Shown here: positions 7,898 to 16,690 of the stretch, in pieces | How the letters are laid out: each line of letters begins with the position of its first letter | Position numbering within the stretch: the first letter of the stretch is position 1 | Assembly (NCBI GenBank): GCA_018714895.1 | Contig: DVMQ01000016.1 | Coordinates: 1-64,000, forward strand | Length of the DNA stretch: 64,000 nucleotides | Direction of reading: 5' to 3' | From: Coprovicinus avistercoris | GTDB lineage: Bacteria; Actinomycetota; Coriobacteriia; Coriobacteriales; Atopobiaceae | Made by a program: the position numbers and the translations under genes | Notes under the pieces: model-generated | What the model saw: the letters and a program-made list of their open reading frames with translations, nothing else | Databases searched by the model: none | What the model was told of the DNA's origin: nothing

Positions 7898-10800
7898 ATG
7901 TCAAACGCGAAATACTTCACAGAGCTCACGAGGGTGCAGATACCGGCGATCCTGCACCTGACGAGGATAGGCTATCAATACTTCGGCAGGATTACCGAGG
8001 ATATGGCAGGGACGGTCTACGATCCCGATACCAACATCCTGCTGGAGGTCTTCAAGCTGCAGTTCGACGCTCTCAACCCTGACCGAGCTGGCGACGCCAT
8101 GGAGATGCTCTCATTGATCAAGCAGGAGCTTGATAACGATGACCTTGGACGCAGCTTCTACAATCGCCTGATATCACAATCGCCCGTCAAGCTCATCGAC
8201 TTCGACCGTCCCTGGATGAACGTTTTCCACTGCACGGGAGAATTTACCTGCAAGAACGGACTCGACGAGTTCAGACCGGACGTGACACTGTTCGTCAACG
8301 GGCTTCCCCTGGCATTTCTGGAGGTAAAGAAGCCCAACAACCGAGGCGGCATGATTGCCGAGAGTAAGCGCATGAACCTGCAACGGTTCCCGAACCGTCG
8401 GTTCAGGCGCTTCATCAACATCACGCAGCTCATGCTCTTCTCCAACAACATGGAGTACGACGCATGCGGCGGCATAACGCCGATACAGGGTGTCTTCTAT
8501 TGCACGGCAGCGCGTGGCAACACCAAGTTCAGCACCTTCCGCGAGGAGAACCCCGGAAACGCCAAGGTTGCGCCATTCAACGCCCACTATTCGTACGAGC
8601 CAATTGACAGCGAGATAGAGCGATGGATACTTGACGAGTTCAACTGCCAAGTCATCCGGAACACTCCCGAGTACCAGACAAACATGGACGTGAACACGCC
8701 CACCAACCGCGTACTGACCTCAATGTGCTCACCCGAGCGGTTTCTGTTCCTTTTGCGGTACGGCTTCGCCTACGTCCGCATGGAACGGGAAGTTGACGGC
8801 AAAATCGAGTCGACCGACCAGAAGCACATCATGCGCTACCAGCAGTTCTTTGCGTCGCTTGCCATCCGAAAAAAGCTTGACGAAGGCGTTACGTCCGGCA
8901 TCGTCTGGCATACGCAGGGCAGCGGAAAGACGGCGCTTGCATACTATCTCAACCGCGTACTCACGGACTACTTCGCGGAGCAGGGCCGCGTTGCCAAGTT
9001 CTACTTCATCGTTGACCGTCTCGACCTTCTAGAGCAGGCGTCACAGGAGTTCGAGGCGCGTGGCCTCATCGTGCGCACCGCCAACAGCCGCAAGGAGCTG
9101 ATGGAGCAGTTCCGCACGAACCAATCGCTTGAAGGCGAAAGCGGCAAGCCGGAAATCACAGTGGTAAATATACAGCGATTTGCAGAGGACAAGACGCGCG
9201 TTGATCTCCCGAAATACGCCACTAACCTGCAGCGCATATTCATTGTCGATGAGGCCCATCGCGGGTACAACCCCAAGGGCAGCTTCCTCGCCAACCTCTT
9301 CGATGCTGATCCGAACTCGATTAAGCTCGCGTTCACGGGCACGCCGCTGCTCAAGGAGGAGCGGTCTTCGTGGAAGGTGTTCGGCGAGTACCTGCACACT
9401 TACTACTACGACAAGTCGATACAGGACGGCTACACGCTCAAGATCATCCGCGAGGACATCGAAACCTCGTATCGCGAGCGTTTGTCTGAGATCTACGATT
9501 CCATCGAGCATCTTGTCCAGAAGAAAGACGTTAAGAAGAGCGATATCGTCGAGCACGACACCTACGTCAAGGGGCTGCTGCGCTATATCATCAGCGACTT
9601 CCGGCGTTTCCGCATTATGAACGGCGACGACACACTCGGCGGGATGATCGTATGCGAGACCGGGCCGCAGGCAAGAAAGCTCTTTGCATACTTCAACGAG
9701 GTCCAACGCGAGCTTGATCCGCATGCACCTCACCTTCGGGCGGAGCTCATCCTACATAACGAGGATGATAAGGAAACCCGCAAGGGTTTTATCACCGAGT
9801 TTAAGAAGAACATGACGGTAGACATACTCATCGTGTTCAGCATGCTCCTCACCGGCTTCGACGCACCACGTTTGAAGCGGCTCTACCTCGGGCGCAAGCT
9901 GAGCGACCACAACCTGCTGCAGGCATTGACGCGCGTCAACAGGCCGTACAAGGACATGCACTACGGCTACATCGTGGACTTCGCAGACATCAAGGCAAAC
10001 TTCGACCAGACCAATGCCGCCTATCTACGCGAACTTGGGCGATTCTCCGATCCTGACGAAGTTGGCGAAGGAGCCGACGTCAATGCGTTCGTCAACATCA
10101 TCGAGGATCCACGGGTGCTCGTGAACATGGTGAGGGAAGCGCGTCAGGTGCTCTTTAGTTTCGACATCGAGAATGCCGAGGTGTTCAGCGCGCAGATATC
10201 CGCCATTGACGACAAGCAGCAGCTCATCGAAATCCGCAAGGCACTCGTCACTGCCAAGGAGGCGATGAACGTCGCCCGAACCTTCGGAGATGACGAGCTG
10301 AAGGAGGCTATCTCGAGAATCGAGGTCAGCAAGCTGCCCGAGCTGCTTTCAGAGGTCGAGCGGGCAATCGGCATCCTCAACCAGAAGGAGGTCTTCGAGA
10401 GCGCTGACGAGACGAGGCACTACATCAACGAGGCCATGGCTGATATCGTGTTCCACTTCCGCGTCAAGTCGGAAGAGGAGATGGAGATGGTTGCCGGCAA
10501 GCAGGAAGAGTTCCAGCAGAAGTGGCAGAGGGTCATCAGGGGTTTCACCGAGAACATCGATCAAGAGGATCCCGAGTATGTGTCTTTGCGAGAGGCGTTC
10601 GTGCAGCGTTTCAAGGAGCGAGGCTTCGTCATGGAGACGTTCGCCGACTTCGACGAGGAGTCGAGGGTGCTCGACGAGATCATGGACAAGCTGACGAAGA
10701 TCAAGCGCGGCAATGACGCTTTGGCCCGCCGATACCGCGGGGACGCGAAGTTTGTGAGGGTCCACAAGCGGCTGCGCGAGGAGAACGCGCGCCGCGCGGC

Positions 10801-11071
10801 AGCTTCGGAGGCGCCGATGGTAGCGGCTTACGACGAGGATATCGTCGATTTCCTTACTGAGATAAAGCGCACCATCGACCAGAAGGTGTACGACCGAAAC
10901 GACATCCTCAAGAAGGACGACTATTTCGAGCGCACCGTCATGACCCTGATTACGACAGGAATGAAGAATGTCGGCTTTGACATACCACGCTCAGACAGGC
11001 TTTTCATCCAAGATAGAATTAGCAGGCAGTATCTCGATCAGTATCACGCGACGTACAACATCGCAGCTTAG
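7898..11071 (+). CDS. hsdR: Type I restriction enzyme, R subunit
   Basis: The motor and nuclease subunit of a type I restriction-modification complex. It translocates DNA with ATP and cuts when complexes stall. The N-terminal nuclease has the PD-(D/E)xK elements FRPDVTLF and LEVKK near residues 125-143. The SF2 helicase motor follows, with HTQGSGKTALA (Walker A, near 338), FIVDEAHRGY (DEAH, near 450), FTGTPL, and a later motif VI-like LTRVNRPYK. The C-terminal third is helical and should contact HsdM. ATG 7898 is chosen because GAAGG precedes it and family similarity begins there; an earlier frame extension to 7838 overlaps the small upstream gene. 1057 residues is normal. It is followed by hsdM after 14 bases. 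Its GC content is clearly above that of hsdS. Confidence 0.93.
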   Translation: MSNAKYFTELTRVQIPAILHLTRIGYQYFGRITEDMAGTVYDPDTNILLEVFKLQFDALNPDRAGDAMEMLSLIKQELDNDDLGRSFYNRLISQSPVKLIDFDRPWMNVFHCTGEFTCKNGLDEFRPDVTLFVNGLPLAFLEVKKPNNRGGMIAESKRMNLQRFPNRRFRRFINITQLMLFSNNMEYDACGGITPIQGVFYCTAARGNTKFSTFREENPGNAKVAPFNAHYSYEPIDSEIERWILDEFNCQVIRNTPEYQTNMDVNTPTNRVLTSMCSPERFLFLLRYGFAYVRMEREVDGKIESTDQKHIMRYQQFFASLAIRKKLDEGVTSGIVWHTQGSGKTALAYYLNRVLTDYFAEQGRVAKFYFIVDRLDLLEQASQEFEARGLIVRTANSRKELMEQFRTNQSLEGESGKPEITVVNIQRFAEDKTRVDLPKYATNLQRIFIVDEAHRGYNPKGSFLANLFDADPNSIKLAFTGTPLLKEERSSWKVFGEYLHTYYYDKSIQDGYTLKIIREDIETSYRERLSEIYDSIEHLVQKKDVKKSDIVEHDTYVKGLLRYIISDFRRFRIMNGDDTLGGMIVCETGPQARKLFAYFNEVQRELDPHAPHLRAELILHNEDDKETRKGFITEFKKNMTVDILIVFSMLLTGFDAPRLKRLYLGRKLSDHNLLQALTRVNRPYKDMHYGYIVDFADIKANFDQTNAAYLRELGRFSDPDEVGEGADVNAFVNIIEDPRVLVNMVREARQVLFSFDIENAEVFSAQISAIDDKQQLIEIRKALVTAKEAMNVARTFGDDELKEAISRIEVSKLPELLSEVERAIGILNQKEVFESADETRHYINEAMADIVFHFRVKSEEEMEMVAGKQEEFQQKWQRVIRGFTENIDQEDPEYVSLREAFVQRFKERGFVMETFADFDEESRVLDEIMDKLTKIKRGNDALARRYRGDAKFVRVHKRLREENARRAAASEAPMVAAYDEDIVDFLTEIKRTIDQKVYDRNDILKKDDYFERTVMTLITTGMKNVGFDIPRSDRLFIQDRISRQYLDQYHATYNIAA

Positions 11072-11085
11072 GAGCATAACCACCT

Positions 11086-12714
11086 ATGACCGAAAGCATC
11101 AAGGCAAGCACCATCGCGCTTATCGACGATCTCAAATCTACCTGCCAAACGTATGGCCTGGGCAACGACGGCAACGAGTACAAAATCATCACGCAGGTGT
11201 TCTTGTACAAGTTCCTCAATGACAAGTTCGGATACGAGATCAAGAAGTTGCGACCTGGGCTGGCTCAGGCACAGAAATGGGAGACATCATACGCCACCAT
11301 GAGCGAGGACGACAGGCTCGACCTGCTTGACGAACTGTCGCCCGACATTCCCCGCCTCAAGCCCGAACACCTCATCTCGACGCTCTGGAACAACCAGACG
11401 AAGGGCGACTTCGATCTCATCTTCGACGCAACCATGGTCGATATCGCCAACGAAAACATCGATATCTTCTCGACGCAGACCACCGAGAAGACGAGGATCC
11501 CTCTGTTCGAGCGGCTCACGATTTACGTCACCGACGAGGCACAGCGCGCCCCTTTCGCACGCGCCCTCGTGGACAAGCTCATTAATTTCTCGTTCGAGGA
11601 GGCGTTCGGCGAGCACTATGATTTCTTCGCCGCCATTTTCGAATACCTCATCAAGGACTACAACACGGCTGGTGGCGGCAAGTACGCCGAGTACTACACC
11701 CCACACGCCATCGCGACCATCATGGCGCGACTGCTCGTAGGCGATGATTCCGATCTGCATAACATCGAGTGTTACGACCCTTCTGCAGGCACGGGCACGC
11801 TGCTCATGGCACTGAGCCACCAGATCGGCGAGGACAGGTGCACGATCTTCGCGCAGGACATCTCGCAACGCAGCAACAAGATGCTCAAATTGAACCTCAT
11901 CCTCAACGGGCTTGTGTCCTCACTCGACCATGCCGTCCAGGGCGACACGCTGGTCAGCCCCTATCATAAGAGCGACGATGGGCAGGAGTTGCGGCAATTC
12001 GATTACGTAGTGTCCAATCCGCCTTTCAAGATGGATTTCTCTGACACGCGTGAGCGGCTGGCCGCCATGCGCGTGCGCTTCTGGGGCGGTGTGCCGAATG
12101 TTCCCAAGAAGGACAAGACGGGGATGGCAATCTACACGCTGTTCATTCAGCATGTGGTGAATTCGCTGAAGAAGAACGGCAAGGGAGCTATCGTCGTGCC
12201 AACCGGTTTCTTGACTGCGAAAACCGGTGTACCTAAAACGGTTCTTCACCGGCTCGTCGACGACAAGATCGTTTATGGCGTTATCAGCATGCCGTCGAAT
12301 GTGTTTGCGAACACGGGCACGAATGTATCTGTCCTCTTCTTCGACAACTCGCGCTCCCATGATGATGTCGTTTTGATCGATGCCTCTAAGCTCGGAGAGG
12401 AGTATAAGGAGAACAACCTGCAAAAGCGGCGTTTGCGCTCGGATGAAATCGATAAGATCGTCGATACGTTCCTCAATCGCGAAGTTGTCGATGATTTTTC
12501 AGCCGTTGCAACCTATGACGAAATCAAGGCAAAGAAGTATTCGCTTGCAGCTGGCCAGTATTTCGAGGTGAAGATCGAATACATTGACCTTACCCCAGAG
12601 GAGTTCGCGCAGAAGATGGAAGCATACCAAGACGAACTAAAAAGTCTATTCTCTGAGGGGGATAGGCTCAAAACTGAAATACTCAAGCAACTGGACAGGG
12701 TCATCTATGAGTAG
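11086..12714 (+). CDS. hsdM: Type I DNA methyltransferase, M subunit
   Basis: The adenine-N6 methyltransferase of the type I complex. Residues ~10-150 form the N-terminal helical HsdM domain. The catalytic domain has the AdoMet loop DPSAGTGTLL near residue 230 and the catalytic motif SNPPFKMDF near 309-317 (Asn-Pro-Pro-Phe). The C-terminus is a long helix that packs on HsdS. 542 residues is normal. It starts 14 bases after hsdR and overlaps hsdS by 8 bases, so the three subunits are made from one transcript. Confidence 0.95.
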   Translation: MTESIKASTIALIDDLKSTCQTYGLGNDGNEYKIITQVFLYKFLNDKFGYEIKKLRPGLAQAQKWETSYATMSEDDRLDLLDELSPDIPRLKPEHLISTLWNNQTKGDFDLIFDATMVDIANENIDIFSTQTTEKTRIPLFERLTIYVTDEAQRAPFARALVDKLINFSFEEAFGEHYDFFAAIFEYLIKDYNTAGGGKYAEYYTPHAIATIMARLLVGDDSDLHNIECYDPSAGTGTLLMALSHQIGEDRCTIFAQDISQRSNKMLKLNLILNGLVSSLDHAVQGDTLVSPYHKSDDGQELRQFDYVVSNPPFKMDFSDTRERLAAMRVRFWGGVPNVPKKDKTGMAIYTLFIQHVVNSLKKNGKGAIVVPTGFLTAKTGVPKTVLHRLVDDKIVYGVISMPSNVFANTGTNVSVLFFDNSRSHDDVVLIDASKLGEEYKENNLQKRRLRSDEIDKIVDTFLNREVVDDFSAVATYDEIKAKKYSLAAGQYFEVKIEYIDLTPEEFAQKMEAYQDELKSLFSEGDRLKTEILKQLDRVIYE

Positions 12715-13942
12715 GCTTAACAATTACAGACTCTCGGAATTGTATGAAATGTCTTCTGGCATTTCCACAAAGCCGGAACAAGCAGGAAAGGGTGCGCCGT
12801 TTCTCTCTTTCGGAACGATTTACTCAAACTATATATTGCCCGATGTCCTTGACGACAGGATGGACACAACGCCTGCGGAGCAGGAGAAGTATTCCATTAG
12901 GTATGGCGATGTCTTCCTCACGAGAACTAGCGAGACAATCGATGAACTTGCTATGAGCTCCGTCGCGCTTAAAAATTATCCTACAGCAACTTTCAGTGGC
13001 TTCGCCAAACGGCTGAGACCGCTCGATTGCTCCTTTCCTAACCCGGCGTTCATGGCTTTCTATCTGCGGAGTCCGCACTTCAGGAAGATCATTGAATGCA
13101 TGACCACCATGACCACTCGAGCAAGCTTTAATGAAGATCTGTTCAGTTTTTTGAATGTGACCTTACCTTCTCTGGACGAGCAGTTTTCCATCGGCGAGTT
13201 GCTTGTATCTATCGAGAAAAAGCAGACTATCAACAAGCAGATAAACGATAATTTGCAGCACATGATGGCAACTCTTTACGACTATTGGTTCACCCAGTTT
13301 AACTTCCCTGATGACAATGGCGTGCCATATAAATCGTCTGGGGGCAAAATGGTATGGAACGAAGAGCTTAAGATGCATATACCCGCAGGATGGAAATGTA
13401 TCAGGCTTGGCGATATCCTTACGAAAAATGTTACTGAGATTGCACCTTCGAAGCCGATACCTACTATCGATCTCAGCGTTATGCCAAGCGATTCATTTGC
13501 GCTTGCAATGCTAAACAACTCGGGGAAATTCAATACTAACTTGTACGAAATGAACGAGGGAGACCTTCTATTTGGCGGTATCCGTCCGTATCTTCATAAG
13601 GCAGGAATAGCGCCTTGCTCTGGCGCGGTTGCCGGTACTGTCCGATCGTTCCATGTCAAAAGACCAGATGACTACAATTACGCTCTGTTCACTCTTTGCA
13701 GCAAGACAATGTTCAATTACGCCGAAAGCGTGTCAACGGGCACAAGAATGCCAACTGTTAGCTCGAACGATCTACTTGCAAGAAGAGTTGCCTATAACCC
13801 AGATATTTCTGCACGATTCAATAGCATCGATGTTCGAGGGACGATAATTAACAATGTTCAGGATAGTCTCGCTCTACAATCGCTGCGGGATTGGCTCCTT
13901 CCATTACTAATGAATGGCCAAGCCACGATCAAGCAGCCATAG
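12707..13942 (+). CDS. hsdS: Type I specificity subunit HsdS, expressed copy
   Basis: DNA-recognition subunit with two target recognition domains (TRDs). TRD1 spans about residues 1-150. The central conserved helix (SIGELLVSIEKKQTINKQIN) spans about 160-185. TRD2 begins near HIPAGWKCIRLGDIL (about 230). The C-terminal conserved helix ends with SLRDWLLPLLMNGQATIKQP. Two TRDs and 411 residues match a complete HsdS. The start overlaps the hsdM stop. The 19-bp sequence CAGATAAACGATAATTTGC in the central helix (13238-13256) recurs inverted just past the stop codon (13943-13961), so the TRD2 half is flanked by inverted repeats and can be exchanged. Lower GC than hsdR and hsdM. Confidence 0.93.
   Translation: MSRLNNYRLSELYEMSSGISTKPEQAGKGAPFLSFGTIYSNYILPDVLDDRMDTTPAEQEKYSIRYGDVFLTRTSETIDELAMSSVALKNYPTATFSGFAKRLRPLDCSFPNPAFMAFYLRSPHFRKIIECMTTMTTRASFNEDLFSFLNVTLPSLDEQFSIGELLVSIEKKQTINKQINDNLQHMMATLYDYWFTQFNFPDDNGVPYKSSGGKMVWNEELKMHIPAGWKCIRLGDILTKNVTEIAPSKPIPTIDLSVMPSDSFALAMLNNSGKFNTNLYEMNEGDLLFGGIRPYLHKAGIAPCSGAVAGTVRSFHVKRPDDYNYALFTLCSKTMFNYAESVSTGTRMPTVSSNDLLARRVAYNPDISARFNSIDVRGTIINNVQDSLALQSLRDWLLPLLMNGQATIKQP
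13238..13256 (+). repeat. hsdS recombination site A
   Basis: CAGATAAACGATAATTTGC lies inside the central conserved region of the expressed hsdS, at codons for Gln-Ile-Asn-Asp-Asn-Leu. Its core TAAACGATAATTT (13242-13254) is shared by four sites. It is identical over 19 bp to site B in inverted orientation. It is the likely crossover point for the recombinase at 14486-15472. Confidence 0.85.
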
Positions 13943-14489
13943 GCAAATTATCGTTTATCTGACTGTTGGTAGAAATTGCCTTATCGATTGGTGCCAGAAT
14001 AGATACGATATCATCCTGGCTTTCTTTGGATAGAAGAGGAACTGGGTAATTTGGAAACTCCTCGACGGATAACCTGTTAACCGTGCTTCCTTTTACAGTT
14101 TCACGTTCAGTAAATGCCTTCCATGTAGGCGAGAGAAAGTAATACAGCAGCCACTGGATGTTCGTCTTTTCGTTCTTCGGCCGAAGAAGAGCCAATCTTC
14201 TTCCCAACGCCCCACGAAAGCCTTCGGGTATGATGGCATATCTTCCAAGGGCTGCTTCGTAAGAGAAGACAAGATCTCCAGGTCGCGGCTCAATGCGCCT
14301 TGTCCATTTTGTATAGTCTACTTCTGAAAGATGCGCATACTGGCTGCTATCAATATGGCCTTCTTCTGTAATTGCGTTTATCCCCAAGTAAATTGGTCCC
14401 TCCGCGGTTTTCTTTGGTGTCGCATGCGGCCCATCAAACACATCACAAATCGATCCAATTGTCGTTGTGCGGTCAGTATGAAATCTCAT
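13929..14489 (-). CDS. Alternative HsdS N-terminal half (TRD1 type), inverted orientation
   Basis: A 186-residue half HsdS. It has its own start codon, one TRD (GSICDVFDGPHATPKKTAEG, GDLVFSYEAALGRYAI) and the conserved helix IVSILAPIDKAISTNSQIND, then runs through site B and stops four residues later. It is an N-terminal half lacking any second TRD. Its ATG overlaps the stop of the recombinase gene in an ATGA, so it is translated from the recombinase transcript. Inversion between sites A and B would fuse it in frame to the TRD2 of the present hsdS; inversion between B and C would fuse it to the silent C-half. Whether the half protein is itself functional, for example as a dimer, is unknown. 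Confidence 0.85.
   Translation of the reverse strand: MRFHTDRTTTIGSICDVFDGPHATPKKTAEGPIYLGINAITEEGHIDSSQYAHLSEVDYTKWTRRIEPRPGDLVFSYEAALGRYAIIPEGFRGALGRRLALLRPKNEKTNIQWLLYYFLSPTWKAFTERETVKGSTVNRLSVEEFPNYPVPLLSKESQDDIVSILAPIDKAISTNSQINDNLPMAA
13943..13961 (-). repeat. hsdS recombination site B (inverted)
   Basis: Exact 19-bp inverted copy of site A. It lies one base after the stop codon of the expressed hsdS and at the end of the conserved helix of the minus-strand half gene. Core on the minus strand: 13945-13957. Sites A and B bracket the TRD2 half of hsdS. Confidence 0.85.
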
Positions 14490-15472
14490 CCAATGTACCT
14501 TCTATGCGAAGCCTTCACATTCCCCTGTCTGACCATAGCATACTGCATCGTTGTATCGATTCTGCGGTGTCCGAGCAAACACTGGACCTGCTCCACTGGC
14601 ATGCCCTTGTCTATGGCTTGAGTTGCAAGCGTCCGTCTGAACTTGTGGGGATGGACTCTATTGATGCCGATGTTTTTTCCAATCTTTCGAAGACGCGCCT
14701 CGATCCCGCCTATCTGAATTCGTTTAATTGGTTTGGTTAGCGTAACAAAAAGGGCGTTCTCGGTATCAGTGCGCTTGGCGATGTATTGACTCAAATGGAG
14801 CTTCGTCCTTGCATCGAAGTAAACGATGCGTTCTTTCTCACCCTTTCCGAACACAATGCATTCACGTTCCGCAAAATTTATATCCTCGCGGTTTAGGCCG
14901 ACGAGCTCACCGATACGCATACCTGTTGAAGCGAGCAGGTCGATTATTGCTAGATCGCGCAGCTCCGAGCATGAATCTCGCATCCTTTCAAGCTCTTCAT
15001 CCGTATATACATCCTTGATTCGAGATGCTGTTTTCACTTTATGAATCCTTCTAACCGGGTTCTTGATGATAAGGTCCTCATCTTCAAGCCATGAGAAGAA
15101 GCTTGAAAGGATGCGCCGAATGTTGTCCATGGTCACTTTGCTGGCGCCTCTCGCTTCTTGGTATTGCGCCAAGTAGGAACGGATATCCTCTGTTTGTACC
15201 GTTCTTATATCCTTGCCGATAGCAGTGTGTAGGGATGTGATTGTTTGACGGTAGTAGCAAGTTGTTTTCTTAGAGCACCCCTCCACCTCCTTTGCCCGAA
15301 GGAATGAAGCGATGAGTGTCTGTGATTGGTCTTCACGATTTGCTGCAACCATGGGCGTCAAAGAGTACCCCGCGAGCGCCCCTCTCAGAACTAGCTCTAG
15401 CTGCTTAAGCTGGACGTCGTCGATGCTTTGACACATTCCCTGCAGCACCGTTGCAATAAGATCGTCATGCAT
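14486..15472 (-). CDS. Tyrosine recombinase (XerC/D-like), probable hsdS invertase
   Basis: About 328 residues. The N-terminal SAM-like core-binding domain (residues ~55-150) contains the SYLAQYQEARGASKVTMDNI and FFSWLEDEDLIIKNP segments. The C-terminal catalytic domain has the family residues in order: Arg in STGMRIGELVG, Lys in GKGEKERIV, His-x-x-Arg in HPHKFRRTLA, His in LLGHRRID, and the Tyr nucleophile in TTMQYAM. ATG 15472 is chosen for the AAGGAGG just upstream; the frame extends further back without a ribosome site. Linked recombinases of this type invert hsdS segments in several phase-variable type I systems. It sits inside the region bounded by sites B and C, so some of its own inversions flip it too. 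Confidence 0.92.
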   Translation of the reverse strand: MHDDLIATVLQGMCQSIDDVQLKQLELVLRGALAGYSLTPMVAANREDQSQTLIASFLRAKEVEGCSKKTTCYYRQTITSLHTAIGKDIRTVQTEDIRSYLAQYQEARGASKVTMDNIRRILSSFFSWLEDEDLIIKNPVRRIHKVKTASRIKDVYTDEELERMRDSCSELRDLAIIDLLASTGMRIGELVGLNREDINFAERECIVFGKGEKERIVYFDARTKLHLSQYIAKRTDTENALFVTLTKPIKRIQIGGIEARLRKIGKNIGINRVHPHKFRRTLATQAIDKGMPVEQVQCLLGHRRIDTTMQYAMVRQGNVKASHRRYIG

Positions 15473-15561
15473 GCCGTCCTCCTTATGAGTTGTTCCAGAG
15501 AACGACAAGCAACGGCTGTCCTATGGTCGAATCCCGCCGTTGGTGGGTTTGGACAATTCTA

Positions 15562-16149
15562 CTAAACGATAATTTGCTGGAAATGGCACATGCGGTTTAC
15601 ATGCATCTGTTCTTTAGACGTACACCAAATGCAAAGCTCGGAGAGATACTCATCGAGCACCCAAAATCAACCGTTCAGGTGGGCGATGCGAAGGGTGTGA
15701 AAGGCCGTTTTCCGTTCTTTACCAGCGGGGATAGCATATTACGCTGGAATGAACCTATGGTGTGTGGTCGCTTTTGCTTGCTAAACACCGGCGGCAACGC
15801 TGATGTGAAGTTCTACGCAGGCGAGGCAGCATATTCAACTGATACATGGTGCATTAGCGCAAAAGAGAATATGACTGATTACCTCTACATGCTGTTACAC
15901 ACCATTCAGAGGGAACTCGATCAGAAGTTCTTCACTGGTACGGGATTGAAGCATCTGCAGAAACCTCTTCTAAAGGAAAGACCCATTTACAAGCCCAACC
16001 TGAGTGAAATCGAAGAATTCAACGAGTTAGCTGTGCCTACCCTGACACAGATCTCGGAAAACCTGCAAGAGAACAACGTCCTCACGGGCTTGAGAGACTG
16101 GCTTCTCCCAATGCTGATGAACGGTCAGGCGACAATCAGGCCATTATAG
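15562..16149 (+). pseudogene. Silent HsdS C-terminal half (TRD2 type) cassette
   Basis: An open C-terminal half of hsdS. It starts at the recombination core (Leu-Asn-Asp-Asn-Leu), continues with AKLGEILIEHPKSTVQVGDA and the rest of a TRD, and ends with the conserved helix and LRDWLLPMLMNGQATIRPL, matching the end of the expressed hsdS. No TRD1, ribosome site or sensible start precedes the core, so it is a storage cassette and not a decayed gene; the label here only marks that it is not expressed as is. It is flanked by sites C and D in opposite orientation. The frame is fully intact, which suggests it is used from time to time. Confidence 0.85.
15563..15577 (+). repeat. hsdS recombination site C
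   Basis: TAAACGATAATTTGC at the very start of the silent hsdS C-half, in the same orientation as site A. It shares 15 bp with site A, including the 13-bp core. The codons read Leu-Asn-Asp-Asn-Leu in place of Ile-Asn-Asp-Asn-Leu, so exchange here keeps the reading frame. Confidence 0.82.
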
Positions 16150-16150
16150 G

Positions 16151-16164
16151 TAAATTATCGTTTA
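16151..16164 (-). repeat. hsdS recombination site D (inverted)
   Basis: Minus-strand TAAACGATAATTTA, two bases after the stop codon of the silent C-half. It carries the same 13-bp core as sites A-C, in the orientation of site B. C and D bracket the second C-half exactly as A and B bracket the first. Confidence 0.8.
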
Positions 16165-16258
16165 GCTGCCTCAGGCTCGTTTATAACGCATCTATAGCCT
16201 GTGTCCGACACAACTGGGTGCAGGCTTTTTTGCCTGTCGCGAGACAGGAGGCTTACTT

Positions 16259-16620
16259 ATGGACGGCAACAAAGATAGCGCAGTGCAGGAGGGGTAACCG
16301 CAGAAAGGAGCGCAGGGCGAGTCGCAGCTGATGGCACCGACACAGGTGACAAGCACGAGCGGCGAGGCTACCGGTGTTGGCGCCAACTAAGCCTAGCAGG
16401 CGCGCGGAGTACGAGGCTGCACTGGCAGAACGCGACGAGCGCATCGGAGCGCTTGAGGGCGAGATCGTAAGGCGGTAAAGACCTCCGAGAACGCCAATGC
16501 ACTGTATAAGGAAATGGATGAGATGCACCGCCAGGGCAACGAAAAGCACATCGGGTTCGAGCTTCAGATGACGGGATGCCGCAGCGCGAAGACGGAACGC
16601 CCAAGCAAAGTTTTTCTCTC
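16259..16620 (+). pseudogene. Decayed phage-like structural/scaffold gene fragment
   Basis: ATG 16259 follows a good GGAGG. The product starts MDGNKDSAVQEG and then hits a stop. Downstream, in two frames and interrupted by several stops, acidic coiled-coil coding can be traced (QARGVRGCTG in one frame, ALAERDERIGALEGEI in another, then ENANALYKEMDEMHRQG and FELQMTGCRSAK). The pattern resembles small acidic phage scaffold-like proteins. It is clearly inactivated. With the 3' flank of the shufflon it fills the gap 16150-16662 and hints that the defence island sits in an old prophage or integrative element. Confidence 0.5.
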
Positions 16621-16662
16621 TTGAGGCAGAATCATAATAATTATTATTTCTATCCAATATTA

Positions 16663-16676
16663 CGAACATGTGTTCT
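16663..16676. promoter_or_regulatory. LexA (SOS) box upstream of the DUF3800 gene
   Basis: CGAACATGTGTTCT matches the Gram-positive/actinobacterial LexA operator (CGAAC-N4-GTTCG) at all but one or two edge positions. It ends eight bases before a perfect TATAAT at 16685-16690, so bound LexA would cover the -35 region. A second box of the same type is at 24520-24533. Confidence 0.75.
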
Positions 16677-16684
16677 GTTCATGA

Positions 16685-16690
16685 TATAAT
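16685..16690 (+). promoter_or_regulatory. -10 element of the SOS promoter
   Basis: Perfect TATAAT just after the LexA box. Transcription should start near 16697, giving a leader of about 105 bases before the DUF3800 start. The leader includes an intrinsic terminator. Confidence 0.55.
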
